64,000 nucleotides of DNA. Origin: Brachionus manjavacas (Eukaryota > Rotifera > Eurotatoria > Ploima > Brachionidae). Under the pieces are notes generated by a model. It ran no database searches. It was not told where the DNA came from and saw only the letters and a program-made list of their open reading frames with translations. How positions within the stretch are numbered: position 1 is the first letter of the stretch; each line of letters opens with the position of its first letter. Of this stretch, positions 1 to 11,555 are shown piece by piece. Position numbers and translations under genes: made by a program. Location of the stretch: assembly GCA_019054805.1 (NCBI GenBank), contig JAHQIY010000006.1:1178001-1242000 (forward strand). Reading direction: 5' to 3'.

Positions 1-13
1 ATTAAAACATGTT

Positions 14-424
14 TCACAAAAATTTAGCAAAAAAAGAGCCAGCAATCGAAAGAATTAATAACTGAATGCTCGAGCTGATTGAGATACCAAAATTGCATCG
101 ATCTGTATTACAACAATAAGTTCCACCACCAACTCCGAGAACAATCGGAGTATTGACTTCAGTACAAGAAGAAACACACGATTTGGTAACTGTTTCAACG
201 CTACCAGCTACCGCCAAGATTTTCTTGAAAAAATCAGGCAATTTAAAAAAATTAATTTTTTTTCAATTTGTCTAAATTACTTGGCAAAATGTTTCTCCTG
301 AATCACATGTATTAAGTGTTCCTAATCCTGAACAAAGTGTGCATTCATAGCATTGAAGTCCATTTGAAGTTGGCACTAAGCTTACCAACAACGAGACGCT
401 TATTAAAATAACAATAGTTTTCAT
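14..424 (-). CDS. Ly6/uPAR-like (three-finger fold) GPI-anchored protein, copy A
   Basis: Two exons on the minus strand: 424-281 (ATG at 424-422, 48 codons) and 223-14, joined over a 57-nt GT-AG intron (280-224) in phase 0. The predicted protein has about 117 residues: an N-terminal signal peptide (MKTIVILISVSLLV...), a mature start LQCYEC, about ten cysteines, the Ly6 signature CCNTDRCN near the C-terminus, and a final hydrophobic stretch that fits a GPI-anchor signal. Ly6/uPAR proteins are extracellular three-finger domain proteins with signalling, adhesion or ion-channel-modulating roles; the ligand cannot be read here. The protein is identical to the copy at 823-1231 as far as I can see. 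I chose the start by signal peptide and TATA distance (46 nt). Confidence 0.85.
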
Positions 425-469
425 TTTTATTTGAGATTTTTTTGTTTAAATTTGAAAAAAAATTCGCTT

Positions 470-477
470 TATTTATA
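470..477 (-). promoter_or_regulatory. TATA box of Ly6-like copy A
   Basis: Reads TATAAATA on the minus strand, 46 nt upstream of the ATG at 424. It is followed by AAAGCGAATTT and a T-rich tract, then CAAATTTAAAC, and is mirrored in the other arm. Confidence 0.6.
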
Positions 478-770
478 CAAAACTTTACCTATTTAGCTCA
501 ATGAGATATCTTTTACTGTTGCCATTGGAAATTTCTGCAATAAACTAATTTAGCTACAATTAACTAAAAATTCTGCTTGATTACGTCAATTTTAATAAAA
601 ACAATTACAAAGGTTTCTTTATCTGAAATTTGATTATTATTTTGAATTTTTAAAATAATTTTTGTTAAGAAATAAATTGTTTACCTTCCATCATTAAATT
701 TTTTTTTAAATTGGAATTTCCAATGGCAACAGTAAAAGATATCTCATTGAGCTAAATAGGTAAAGTTTTG

Positions 771-778
771 TATAAATA
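771..778 (+). promoter_or_regulatory. TATA box of Ly6-like copy B
   Basis: TATAAATA lies 45 nt upstream of the ATG at 823. The sequence after it (AAAGCGATTTT...CAAATTTAAAC) is also found, in shorter form, upstream of the gene at 63261-63894. Confidence 0.6.
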
Positions 779-822
779 AAGCGATTTTTTTTCAAATTTA
801 AACAAAAAAATCTCAAATAAAA

Positions 823-1231
823 ATGAAAACTATTGTTATTTTAATAAGCGTCTCGTTGTTGGTAAGCTTAGTGCCAACTTCAAATGGACTTCAATGCTAT
901 GAATGCACACTTTGTTCAGGATTAGGAACACTTAATACATGTGATTCAGGAGAAACATTTTGCCAAGTAATTTAGACAAATTGAAAAAATTAATTTTTTT
1001 AAATTGCCTGATTTTTTCAAGAAAATCTTGGCGGTAGCTGGTAGCGTTGAAACAGTTACCAAATCGTGTGTTTCTTCTTGTACTGAAGTCAATACTCCGA
1101 TTGTTCTCGGAGTTGGTGGTGGAACTTATTGTTGTAATACAGATCGATGCAATTTTGGTATCTCAATCAGCTCGAGCATTCAGTTATTAATTCTTTCGAT
1201 TGCTGGCTCTTTTTTTGCTAAATTTTTGTGA
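823..1231 (+). CDS. Ly6/uPAR-like (three-finger fold) GPI-anchored protein, copy B
   Basis: Mirror copy of the gene at 14-424. Exon 1 is 823-966 (48 codons: signal peptide of about 22 residues, then LQCYECTLCSG...TFCQ). The intron is 967-1021 (55 nt, GTAATT...TTCAAG, phase 0), and exon 2 is 1022-1231 (69 codons plus TGA). Cysteine spacing, the CCNTDRCN ending and the hydrophobic C-terminus are those of secreted, GPI-linked Ly6 proteins. An AATAAA polyadenylation signal at 1266-1271 follows the stop by about 35 nt. It differs from copy A only in intron and leader homopolymer lengths. The third relative at 61134-61540 has the same exon structure but a diverged sequence. Confidence 0.87.
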
Positions 1232-1247
1232 AACATGTTTTAATTTC

Positions 1248-1834
1248 TAAAAATATATCTTTTTCAATAAACAAATAAGCATTTAAAATCAGTTTATTTT
1301 TTCTCATATCTTTTTTTTAATCTTTACCTTGTCAATACGACGGATTGCCTGTTTTTGTAACTACAATACATTCATAAAATTTTCAGCGTCCTTACTGATA
1401 ACTAAAATATTGTTCCTTATCACCTTTTTTTTTAAATAACATTTTTAAAAACTTTTATTTTCAAGAAAACTTTGAGTTAAAAAAGCGCATAAAACAAATG
1501 GCTTTATAATAATAAAAAATTACTCCATGATAAAATTTAAAATATCTTTTTAATAAAGTTAAATCATTTGATAGTTTTTCCGGTTATTTTATTTTAATTG
1601 AAATATCTCTAATGCACTTTTTTATAATTTTTACGAAATTTTGGGAAGAAATTAATAGAGATTTTTCTAACAGATTTTCTTGATTTTTTAACAAAATAAA
1701 GTGTGTTAAATTTTGTTCGATTTTGTCAATTTTTTTTTTTACTAAAAATTAAGAATAAATCAATGGATCTTTTCATTTATTTCGGAATTATATTTTTCGA
1801 GTAGCTAAAATATTTTCTTTTGGAGCGAATTTAA
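1248..1834. other. Non-coding interval
   Basis: AT-rich sequence after the Ly6 gene (AATAAA at 1266). A stretch near 1580-1625 (TTTTAATTGAAATATCTCTA) recurs in reverse complement near 11590-11625, just outside the far end of the LINE-A pile. No coding signal seen. Confidence 0.5.
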
Positions 1835-3800
1835 TTATTATTCTTTATTTGTATTTATGTACCGAGCCAGAGCTTCTTCACAATAAATAATAAAAAAAAA
1901 CAAAAATAGAGTTAAAAAAATAAGATAAAATAATATTAAAAAAGAAATGAAAAGAAAGTTTAAAGACATATATTGAAGAAGGTTGTTACATGTGACACAT
2001 GTTTTCATAGTTCAAGATTCAGGAAAAAAAAGAAGAAATAGTAAGGTAGCAATTACATGAGCTGGGTATTCAAAATATCTTGATTCGAAGCCTTCTTTGT
2101 ATTCCTCCACTTGTTTGACAATCGATGGAATAGAATGACTCAGTCCTGTCCCAACATATCTCTCACTCAACTCAAAAAGCCGATTCGAGACTGTTAGTAA
2201 TTTAAGTTACTTAAAAGCCTCATGATGCACCATGTATCACATTTTAACTTAAGGATAGATCTTACTGCTGTATTCTGAGTTGCTTGTAGTTTATTGATAT
2301 TATTTTCTGAAAATGAATTTAAGCAAAGAAAAGAATAGTCTAAAATTGATCCGACTAAAGATTTATATTAATTTCCTAGTGTGTTTTGAGTAAGACCCCA
2401 TTTTTTATTTGACAATATCTTAATAATATTTAGCCTTTTGTTGCAGCGTTCTTTAATTTCATCTATTATATAAATTAAAATTTAACTTAAAATCAAATTT
2501 TATACCAAGAAACTTGATTTCTTTTTGGCTCATTATTCTGTTTCCATAAATTTTTAAGTTTAGATTATCACTCTCTTTTTTGAATGTAGAGAAGACTACT
2601 GAACACGACTTTACAACTGATATCTTCATTTTCCATTTCATTTCTTCATCTTCATTAGCCATTGTTCTAGTTCGCTGGTGTATTTATTTATCTTATTCTC
2701 AAGGTTCCCCTTTTTGTTATAAATGAAGAATGTAGATCATCTGCGAAAAGCAAAGAGTATTCATTATTTGTTTTGTTTCTCTTGGGAATGTCATTAATAT
2801 AAATACTAAATAAAAGATGACTAATTACTGAGCCTTGAGGAACACCTGCAGTTATTTGATATTCTTCGCTCAGGTGATCATTCACATTTAACTTAAATGT
2901 CCTACTGTCTAAAAAAGATCTAATCGATTTAGTCAAGTAATGAGGTGGATTAATCAAAATCAATTTAAATAGTAAACCTTCATGCCAAACCCTCTCAAAG
3001 GCTTTAGAAATATCAAAAAACAAATTTATTAAATTATTCCAAAATTTTTTGAATTAAAAAGAAAAGATTATCTGATGTTCGCCGGTGTTTCCTAATTCCA
3101 GATTGCTCCTAATTTGCTCCGAGATGTAAATTTTGTTCCATAAAATTTTTAATTAAGAATTGACTATCCGTTCCAGTAACTTTCCCAAACAACTCGTTAC
3201 AATAATTATTCTTTAATTTAAAGGATTTGTGAAGAAGAGGCTTTTTTTTAATCATAGTAAAACATCTTCTTAGTAATGTAAAGTTCGAATCTTTCAAAGC
3301 TTTCGGGACCGTACCTTCTCGAAGAGCTAATTTTAAAAAGTTCTATGATTTCTATTGATGAAATTAAAAATATTTCTTTTGAAGGGTAATTTTTTTAATT
3401 TTAAATTATGAATTTGGTCAGGTCCTGATGCTGTTTCGTTTTTCAAAGCCATAATTATTTCAGTTAATTCATTTTATCGGACCATTAAAAATTACATTGA
3501 TTATAATTTCTAAAGAATTCAGAATTAGAATTCAGTATTTCGATATCTTTCTCAGTATCAATTAAATCAGAATTAGGACTAAATATTGAAGATAAGAGTT
3601 CTCCGAAGCATTTTCCCTTTTCTTCATTGGTTATGAATTCCATATCTTTGAAAATCAAATTTGGAATTAAATTTGATGCTTTTTTTGTTCCAAATTAATT
3701 TATTTTTTTGCAAAAAGGTCTAATTGTCGATGGTCTTTTTCCCAATTTCTCAATAAAATTATACCAAATTTGATTCCAAAATATTTTTTTTAAAGAGTGT
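1835..3800 (-). mobile_element. Decayed LINE-A (jockey/CR1-like) non-LTR retrotransposon, 3' two thirds
   Basis: Read on the minus strand, this holds pieces of a reverse transcriptase in several frames. At 3023-2688 there is FFDISKAFERVWHEGLL, GVPQGSVISHLLFSI and the catalytic FADDL; at 3297-3109 and 2662-2459 are flanking segments. The 5' part (about 3800-3400) still reads as the linker before the RT (PFCKKIN, DLTKF). Downstream, 2300-1835 is the RT C-terminal region and 3' UTR, ending in the hairpin GAAGCTCTGGCTCGGTAC and an A-rich tail. Stops and frameshifts are frequent, so it is dead. The 5' end is truncated and ORF1 is absent. Confidence 0.85.
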
Positions 3801-3849
3801 TCAAAAATTTAAGAGTCAAACTGAATATTAGTAAGTTAGAGAGACCTGT

Positions 3850-4665
3850 TAATCCCCAAATAATCCATAAGCAAATCAAATTTGTACTCTGACACTCGGA
3901 ATTTAAAAAATTTACAGCTATTTACAATTTCTCTTCGAACAAAATATATATAGGAAAGTTCCATCACGCCTTCCTTCGAAAGTCTTCTAACGTTCAATCG
4001 AAATAAATAGTTACTTATTCAAGTACGAAGATGAAATCAAATTGCCGGAGACAAAAAAGTACACGATTTAAAGGTTTCAATTAAGAATTACTCCTAGACT
4101 TTTTCGATGCTCTAAAAATTAAATGGTCTCTAAGTTGAACAAAATTCAAAAATAACATACAAGGATAGTCAAGAAAAAAAACTGTCTGAATCGAGAAAAA
4201 GTTTACTTCCCGGGAGAATCAGATCAGTAAGTTAGAAATCTGACTGGTCCCACAGTGCTATTCCGATTAAAATGCGTAATTTCAATTGCTGGACAAAACA
4301 AAATTGCTTTTTCTGTAATGGTGAAGGTCAAAACATTGCTTGATGTCGTGTGAAAACTGTAATCAAAAATAACATTTGACTCAAAATGCTCATCAGCTAA
4401 GGGACTTTAATCGACTATAGCGAACAAGAGATTCAGGTAGAAAAAGAAATTTCTCAAAAAGAAACAAAAATGTTGAGCATGGTTACCAAAACTCCAAAAA
4501 TCTAAAATAACAAGTCATTAAAGAGGAATCTATTTTGTCGTCACAGTCTAGCATACTCCAGTTATACCAATCTTATTTTGTTTACTTTTTTTTTCGTTTT
4601 TTTGTTTTTTCTATAATTTATTCTGAAAGAGCTCTAGCTTGGCAGAGAAAACACTTAAATTAAGA
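3850..4665 (+). mobile_element. LINE-A ORF1 remnant with zinc knuckle, joined to a LINE-A tail
   Basis: Homologous to the ORF1 part of the copy at 7685-11555: both share a segment around TACAATTTCTCTT and a CCHC-like zinc knuckle (here CWTKQNCFFCNGEGQNIA, about 4290-4350). After the ORF1 remnant the endonuclease and RT are missing, and the sequence runs into a LINE-A 3' end (GAGCTCTAGCTTGGCA near 4628-4645). This looks like an internally deleted copy or a fusion of two fragments. Stops interrupt every frame. Confidence 0.6.
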
Positions 4666-5235
4666 AATAATAACCTTTAAAACGCAAACTTAAAACAAAA
4701 TTGTTGAAGTTGTTGAAAAATGCTAGAAACAACTCAGTTTGGCTTTGAATGGGTTCGGTTAAATAAAGGTATCTCAGAATTAATCATCCAGGTAGACTAG
4801 TAAACATGGTTACTTCTACTAAGTCAGCGTTCGGAGCTAAAAAAAAACGCATATAAAGCTTATTTGAATAAAAATATATTTGATCTTGAATATCTTTTCA
4901 TGAATTTAAACATGGTACGATTCGATTTCATAGAATCGAAATAAACAATCAAACATGAGATTTAAGTATGTGTAATTGCGAATATTGAAAGAAACATTTT
5001 TTATGTAAACATGTATTTGGTGTATCGTATCGTACGAGCTCTCATTATTGGAATTTCCAGAGTTTGATTTGTTAATTCAAATAGAGGGAGAAGTAATAAA
5101 GCTTAGCTATTACTTCAATGAAATAAACAGCCCTTTGAACTTAAATGCATTTTTCCTCTCAATACTGCTTCGGCTACATAAACAACTTCGACATAAACAA
5201 CTTAAATTTAATAATTTGAAAGAAATTAAAAAAAA
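4666..5235. other. Interval with no supported gene
   Basis: AT-rich. It includes a short palindrome (TTCGATTTCATAGAATCGAA near 4920-4940) and a tandem duplication near 5180-5210 (CATAAACAACTT twice). An open frame at 5048-5257 has no ATG start and resembles nothing I recognise. Confidence 0.4.
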
Positions 5236-5292
5236 AAGGCTTGGAGTAATGGTATAAATTGAAGAACTAGAGCTCGATTCTCGGTTCGACCA
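5236..5292 (+). repeat. tRNA-like (Pol III box A/B) fragment, possible SINE head
   Basis: TGGAGTAATGGTA (about 5242) resembles a tRNA A box, and GGTTCGACC (5283-5291) resembles a B box. Their spacing of about 42 nt is typical of tRNA-derived promoters. The stems of a cloverleaf do not form well, so it is not a functional tRNA; a SINE head or tRNA pseudogene is possible. Confidence 0.25.
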
Positions 5293-5299
5293 AACTTAT

Positions 5300-5950
5300 T
5301 CATTTTTTTTTTATTTGTAAATCTGTATAGAGCGTAAGCTCCTTCAGAGAATAATAAAAAATAAATTTAAAATTAAATCAAAGTAAATTGACTAAAATAA
5401 AAATTAAAAAATAAAATTAGAATTAAAAAATTTAGTTAAATAAATTAAATGTGAAAGGGAAATAGAAAATGAAAAAAAAAGAAAAAAAATCGTTATTGAA
5501 AGGCAGAAAATAGACACAAAAGTTATTTCGGTTTTAGTTTTCAGAGAAAAAAGAGTCTATGATGCAATTACACAATTGAGTTGGATAATTAACAAATCTA
5601 GATTCGAAAGCCGTCTGTACTCATTTACCAGTCTAAGAAGTAAAGGGCAGAATTAATGAGTCCAACCTTGTCATATCTTTCGCTTAATTCAAAAAGCCGG
5701 TTCATAATTTGTTTTGGGTCTCTTGGTATAAGATGCATAAGGGTGTCCTAAACCTTAGATTAAGAATGCATCGAACTGCTGAATTTTGAATAGTTTGAAG
5801 TTTTTTAATGTTTGTATCAGAAAAAGAGTTTAAACAGGAAAAATTATGGTCTAAAATGGAACCAATAATTGGTTTATATAAATTTCCAAGTGTTTTGTGA
5901 TGTAGTCGCCAGTCTTCTTCTTTTTGAACTTTTCTCAAAAATTTCATAAA
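5300..5950 (-). mobile_element. LINE-A 3' fragment (RT C-terminal region and tail)
   Basis: The minus frame at 5947-5702 reads as the RT C-terminal segment of LINE-A (LGNLYKPIIGSILDHN, TNIKKLQTIQNSAVR). It matches the corresponding parts of the copies at 7685-11555 and 1835-3800. It continues to the family 3' hairpin (GGAGCTTACGCTC on the minus strand near 5325-5340) and an A-rich tail at the low-coordinate end. Heavily 5' truncated. Confidence 0.8.
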
Positions 5951-5984
5951 ATTGTACTAAATTTATAATTGTCAGATACCTCAA

Positions 5985-7640
5985 TTCGAAAACCAAACAA
6001 AATGGATGTATTGAAGAAAATGAAATTGGTCAAGTACTTGAAAGAGTTTTACATGAGTTCAATGATTCAGTTATTGATAAGTCACTATCTTTCAATATTT
6101 TTAACAGACAATATTTTGAAATTCTAGGCCTTTTTCTTGAACCTTCTTCAATCTTAGACAAACTTACTGACTTCAAAAACCTTGACAACGATGACATGAC
6201 AAGTGACCACTATCCGATTCGGACATGCCTCTCAGTGGAACACTTTATAGAGACAGACAAGCACAAGATAAACTTGACTTTGCAAAAGCCGATTGGAACA
6301 GCCATATGGCTTTTTTTAGCTTTAATCAAAAGTTACCACCTTCCAACATCAATATAATAAAATCCATTATCAGCTAGGCCATTCTGGCGCAAAATAAATA
6401 AATTTCGAACAAAAGAAAGTTTAAACATGATACCAGCTTTTAGTTTAAACAATTTTTTTTACAAATCAGATTAAGAAAAATTTCAGCTTTCTGGTAAACT
6501 ATAAGCTTCAACGTTTGCTCGAAATCCTGATCTAACCAAATTAGCCACGGAATCCGAAATAGACTATCGAGAAATTTAAAATTTTTTCTGAAAAAAAAAC
6601 AACAATAATCTTTTCGAATTAATTATCATAACTGAAATAATACTTGCAATTAATAAAATTAAAGAAAATTCAGCATCTGGTTCTGACTTAATTTATAATT
6701 TAATGCTCAAAAATCAGCCTGAGTAAACTCTTTATGACACTTTAAACCCCTTCAATCAAAGTTCAACAACCAACCAAATTCCAAATCTGGCTAGTTGTTA
6801 GAAAAAGCACAAGTTAAAATGATACCAAAATATGTTCCACCAACACAGGATCCGTCGAATTATCGCCCTACTAGCTTGACCAGTTTTCTTGGCACTTGAA
6901 CGCAATATTTATACAAGACTTTACAAATACATAAAGATAATTTTTTACTTATTCAAAAGAAATCAGGATTCCGAAAACACAGACTCACAGCCGAAAATTT
7001 CTTTATTCTTATCAATAAAAAAAACTGAATCTTTTAACAGAAAAAAAAAATGTTGTCTTTTTTTTTGATTTATCAAAAGCATTTGAAAGAGTCTGGCATG
7101 AGAAGCTTGTGTACAAAATGATCAAAATGCAATTGCCAAAGTACTTAATTTCTTGTACAAGATCTATTCTAAAATCAAGAGCTTTTTGTGTAAGTGTGAA
7201 TAGACAAAATAGCAATTATTTCCCAACCAAAGCCGGAGCATCACAAGATTCAGTAATTAGCCCACTCCTTTTTAGTATTTTTATTAATGATATACGAAGA
7301 AAAGACAAAAAATATTAATGAATACTCTCTTCATTTTTCTGATGATTTTACTTTTTTAGTTACTTCTTCTAATCTATTAATGAAAAAGAAAAATTAAACT
7401 TAGGATGAACACTTACTTTAAAGAATTGGAACCATGGTTTACAAAATGGAAAATGAAGATTTAAATTGAAAAATCTCGTTACATGATATTCACAAAATCA
7501 ACAAGAGAAGAGCTCAATCTTGATTTGGAAATATATGGGAACAATTAAAAGCGACCAAACTTTTTTCCTTTAGAAATTTTAAAGCATTTAATGCTAATCG
7601 AACTCAAAAAAAACTGTATAAATTATTAAGTTTTTTTGAA
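5985..7640 (+). mobile_element. Decayed LINE-A retrotransposon (endonuclease C-terminus through RT)
   Basis: The endonuclease C-terminus is recognisable at 6110-6260 (DDMTSDHYPIRTCLSVEHF, the SDH motif of AP-type endonucleases). Next come the linker (PFWRKINKF near 6390) and RT pieces: SGSDLIYNLMLKNQPE (6680), FDLSKAFERVWHEKLVYKM (7065-7120) and SVISPLLFSIFINDI (7248-7300). The catalytic FADD region is degraded. Many stops and indels; no 3' tail before the next copy begins at about 7685. Confidence 0.8.
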
Positions 7641-7684
7641 AAATTTGAAAAAACCAAATTTAATTAATCGCGTCATCTACTGAT

Positions 7685-10600
7685 TCAAAAAACCGTTGAA
7701 AATTGTTTCTTGGCAATGTCGCTCAACAAAACAAACCAATCCCGACGGTGGATATTTAAAAAATCGGTCAAGCTAAACTTGAAGAGGCTAGACAAATCGA
7801 TTAGCCATAAAGTCTTATTTAGTTCACTTGATATAGTCCTAAATCGGGTGGCCAATGATGCGTTCACAAGTATCTACAATTTCTCTTTAAACAAAGTTTA
7901 AATAATTGAGTTTAAAACTGCTTATAATGTTGCCAAAATTTTCGATCGTGAAAATAATATTAATTGAACCATTTTCAGACTTCAAGACGCCAATAAAGTC
8001 CGGGATATCAGAAGGTATGGTACTTTTCGTTTTCACTTCTTGCCATCTGATTTCGAGAATCATAGATTTGAAACCTTTTATATTACTGTTCGAATTGAAA
8101 ATGGTGTCAGAAGAGTGAGAATATCATTTCCAAAAGAATTTGGTAATATTTTTGGAAGTTGTCAGGCCCCACAATAATGTATGGTTTAAAGTGTCTTGTG
8201 TCAATTGTTTGACAAAAGCACAAATGCTGTTTTTGTGATGATGAAGGACACAACATAGCGAAAAGTGTCATTAGAAAGGACAATTGACCCAAAAATGCTC
8301 CATTGCCGAAAAGCTTAAGTCGCTTGAGAGGATAAAGATTGACTACAATGATCTTTACATTGACCAAGAAGAAAAGCAATCAATAATTGAAGCTGACCAA
8401 AAAGATAATGACGAAAATGTGATGCCAAATACACCTTGATATCAGCCAACAAATTTCAATGATTTTATATCCCAAATTAGCCAACAGGACCTTTAAAATT
8501 CCAGTTTTAGAAGACGTTTTGGTAATTCGTTTAAACGATTTTCTACCACGATATCAGTCACCTGTCAATGTACGCTCAAATGATCAGATTGTGACTGAAA
8601 CTTTTTTCCTAAACAAAAATCAAATCAAGAGATTTCCCGAATCTGATTCAAATGAAACAGAGATCACCGAAAAAGAATCAAAGGAACCATTAGTTGTCAA
8701 ATATGAAATGAAAACGACAATACTTTCGAGTCTGAATTAAACAGTTCAATAACTAAATGTTCAAACCAAGTAAATCAATCATCCAACGAAGTTCTTCAGT
8801 AAACTTCCAGTCAAAACAGCTTAGAAGAAAATTTAGAATGAACAAGAAGACAAATAATTCAATTTTTAGAACAAAACCTCTTAATAAAACAAGATTTTGA
8901 AATTTAACATTTGTATTGTTCTCATCTCCCCAGCAAGATCAGCCTCTTAGGAATTTTTTTGACTCAATTTTTCCCAGATATTGTTTTACTGAATGAACTA
9001 AAAACTGATTCGAGTGAATCAAACATTTTCTTAGAATTTAATAATTATAAGTAAACCACGCAAAAAGCATGGTCGAGGATTAGAAATTTTAGTAAAGAAA
9101 GAATTAGAGATTGTCTAAGACTTTTCGTATGAAGAATTCTCTTCTGAATTACTTTGTATTCAATAGGAAATATTTCGAAATTCTTTTTTTATTCTTAGTC
9201 ATATTTCATTGATTGATAAAATCACTGATTTGATTTTAGGTTTCTAAATAATCAAGATATGACCAGTGATCATTGCTAAATTGAGTCATGCATATATTTT
9301 GACTACTCGTTTATCCCTGAAACACAATCAAAGAAGCTAAACTATAAAAAAGGAAATTGGTTTTTATTGTGAGATCCTAGAATGTCAAAATTTAGGATTA
9401 AATTTATGAATCAATTGACGAACTAAATGAAGAAATTACCTAAAAATTAATTTCTGCAGCTCATAAAAGCATTCCATACCAAACAAATGGAATTTTCAAA
9501 ACAAGTCTCTTACCGAACATTGTCAGGATAATTAAGGAACGCAGGAAAATAAGAAGAATATTTCAAAAAACTCGCTTTCAAGATACTAAAAAAATATATA
9601 ACCAAATGACTTCAGAGTTAAGAATTAGTTTAAGAAATTTTTGGAATCAAAACTGGTCTGATTTTATTGAAAAAATTGGAAAATATCCCCTTTCAAGGAG
9701 ACCATTCTGAAAAAAAAAAATATAAGTTTCGCTCAAAGAATAGATCTGGATTAATACCTATTAATATAATGAACTTAAAACTGATGAAAAAAAGGGTCCC
9801 TTTTTTTGGTGAATTTTTTTAAAAAAACTTTCAGTCCGAATAATGATCTAATTAATCCCCAAAAAGATAGAGAAATAATTGATTATAAACTTAAGTTTTT
9901 TAATAAGGAAAATCAATAAAAATTTGACGAGCCTGTTAGCACTAATAAGATTTCATCAGCGATAAAAAGGTTAAAAGAAGAAGCAGCTTCGGGACCAGAC
10001 CAAATTCATAACCTTATGTTAAAAAATTTACCGCAAAATATTCTAAAAGACATAATGTATCTTTTTTGTTTAAGTCTAAGAGAAGGTAAATTACCGATTG
10101 CATGGAAATCTGCTAACATTACTACGATACCTAAACAGTCAATTTTAATACAAGATCCAGCTAACTCCCGACCAATCAGTATGACAAGTTGTCTAGGAAA
10201 ACTTTTAGAACGTATGGTCTACTCAAGATTATATAGTTATTTATTACAAAACTCATAACAAATTTAGGAGCAATCAGGTTTTAGAAAATATCGACGAACC
10301 GCTGATAATCTCTTCTTCCTTATTCAAAAAATTGAAGAATCATTTAATAGAAAGAAGAAAGTTTATTCCCTATTTTTTGATATCTCCAAAGCGTTCGATA
10401 GGGTTTGGCATGATGGTCTTATTTATAAACTTATAATAAAAATGAACCTTCCCTCTTACCTAATACATTGGATAAATTCATTTTTAGACTCAAGATCATT
10501 TAAAGTAAATGTAAATGGTCACATAAGTGATGAATGCCATATTACTGCAGGTGTTCCTCAAGGCTCGGTAATTGGTCCATTACTTTTTAGTATTTTTATC

Positions 10601-11555
10601 AATGATATTCCTAAAAGAAATAAAACAAATAGTGAATACTCTCTTCTTTTTACTGATGACTTGGTTACATTTTATATTTTTAAGAAAAAAAGAAATCTAG
10701 AAAATAAGATAAACAAATACTTAGACGAACTAGAAAAATGGCTCTTCAAGTGGAAGATGAAAATATCTGTGGAAAAGTCTTGCTTCATTGTCTTCACTAA
10801 ATATATTAAGGAAAATATTGACTTAAAATATAAAATATTGAAAATAAAATCGAGAGTCAAAAGGAAATCAAGTTTTTAGGTATAAAATTTGATTCGAAAT
10901 TAACCTTTATCCCAATGGTCGATGAAATAAAACAGCGTTGTAGTTCACTGTTGAACTTAATAAAAATATTGTCAAACAAAAAGTGGGGTCTTAATTATTG
11001 CACACTAGGAAACTTATATAAATCTTAATCGGATCTTTAATTGATTACTCTTTTCCGTGTCTAAATTCATTTTCGGAGACAAACATTAAAAAAATTCAAG
11101 TCTTACAAAACTCAGCAGTTCGTTTTATACTTAAACTAAAATATGATGCTCCTTCCAATATTTTGCATCATGAGACCTTTAATAAACTTAAATTCTTAGC
11201 TGTCTCGAATCGACTTTTTGAATTGAGCGAAAGAAATGTAGCGGGAGGACTGCGTCATTCTGTTCCATTAGTTGTCAAGCTGGTTGATGAATATAAAGCG
11301 GGTTTTGAATCAAGGTATGTTGAATATCCAACTCCATTGTGTAATTGCTATCTTACTATTTCTTCTCTCTTTCTTGAACTGTTCAATACTTAAATACTTT
11401 TCACATGTCACCTCTTACAATTTATCAATTTTTAATTGTCTTTTTATTATATTTTAACTTATTTTAAATTTTTTTATATTTTTTCTTTTCATTTTTTTTA
11501 TTTTTTAATCTGAAGGAGCTTTAGCTCGGCACATATAAAACAAATAAATAATAAA
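7685..11555 (+). mobile_element. Nearly full-length but dead LINE-A non-LTR retrotransposon
   Basis: About 3.9 kb in the expected order. ORF1 (7700-8850) includes the segment RIENGVRRVRISFPKEFGN and a zinc knuckle (CFCDDEGHNIAK near 8220-8260). The AP-type endonuclease remnant spans about 8920-9500, the linker 9500-9940, and the RT 9950-11390, with a 3' UTR ending in the hairpin GGAGCTTTAGCTCGGCA (about 11515-11531) and an AATAAATAATAAATAAA tail. ORF1 and endonuclease have many stops; the RT is best preserved. Among the LINE-A copies here it is the only one with both ORF1 and RT. Confidence 0.85.
9950..11393 (+). pseudogene. LINE-A reverse transcriptase, broken
   Basis: RT domains in order: SGPDQIHNLMLKNLP, SRPISMTSCLGKLLERM (about 10168-10215), a stop at the end of the frame near 10258, SGFRKYRRTADNLFFLIQK, FDISKAFDRVWHDGLIYKL (10377-10435), GVPQGSVIGPLLFSIFIND (10550-10608), then a catalytic box altered from FADD to FTDD (about 10650). 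The thumb follows (KWKMKISVEKS), then LGNLYKS and the C-terminal end at 11163-11393. At least three frame breaks make it non-functional. Length and motif order are those of jockey/CR1-type RTs. Confidence 0.85.

Larger units (their letters stand above)
1..1247. repeat. Inverted repeat with ~533-bp arms carrying two Ly6-like genes
   Basis: The sequence from base 1 to about 533 returns as its reverse complement at about 715-1247, with a unique spacer of about 180 bp between. The arms differ by only a few bases, seen mainly as length changes in homopolymer runs in the intron and the 5' leader. The pairing sum (left plus right coordinate) drifts only from 1245 to 1248. The left arm begins at the first base of the window, so the repeat may continue outside. 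Each arm holds a whole gene with TATA box, leader, intron and stop. Near identity of intron and flanks points to a recent inverted duplication or gene conversion; an assembly artefact is also possible. Confidence 0.93.

Noticed and set aside
14-1231. Ly6-like proteins as venom-type three-finger toxins
   Set aside because: The C-terminal hydrophobic GPI-type signal and CCxxDxCN pattern fit ordinary membrane-anchored Ly6 proteins; nothing supports a toxin role.
5048-5257. 69-codon plus-strand frame
   Set aside because: It opens at a TTG, not an ATG, contains a simple duplication and shows no recognisable feature.
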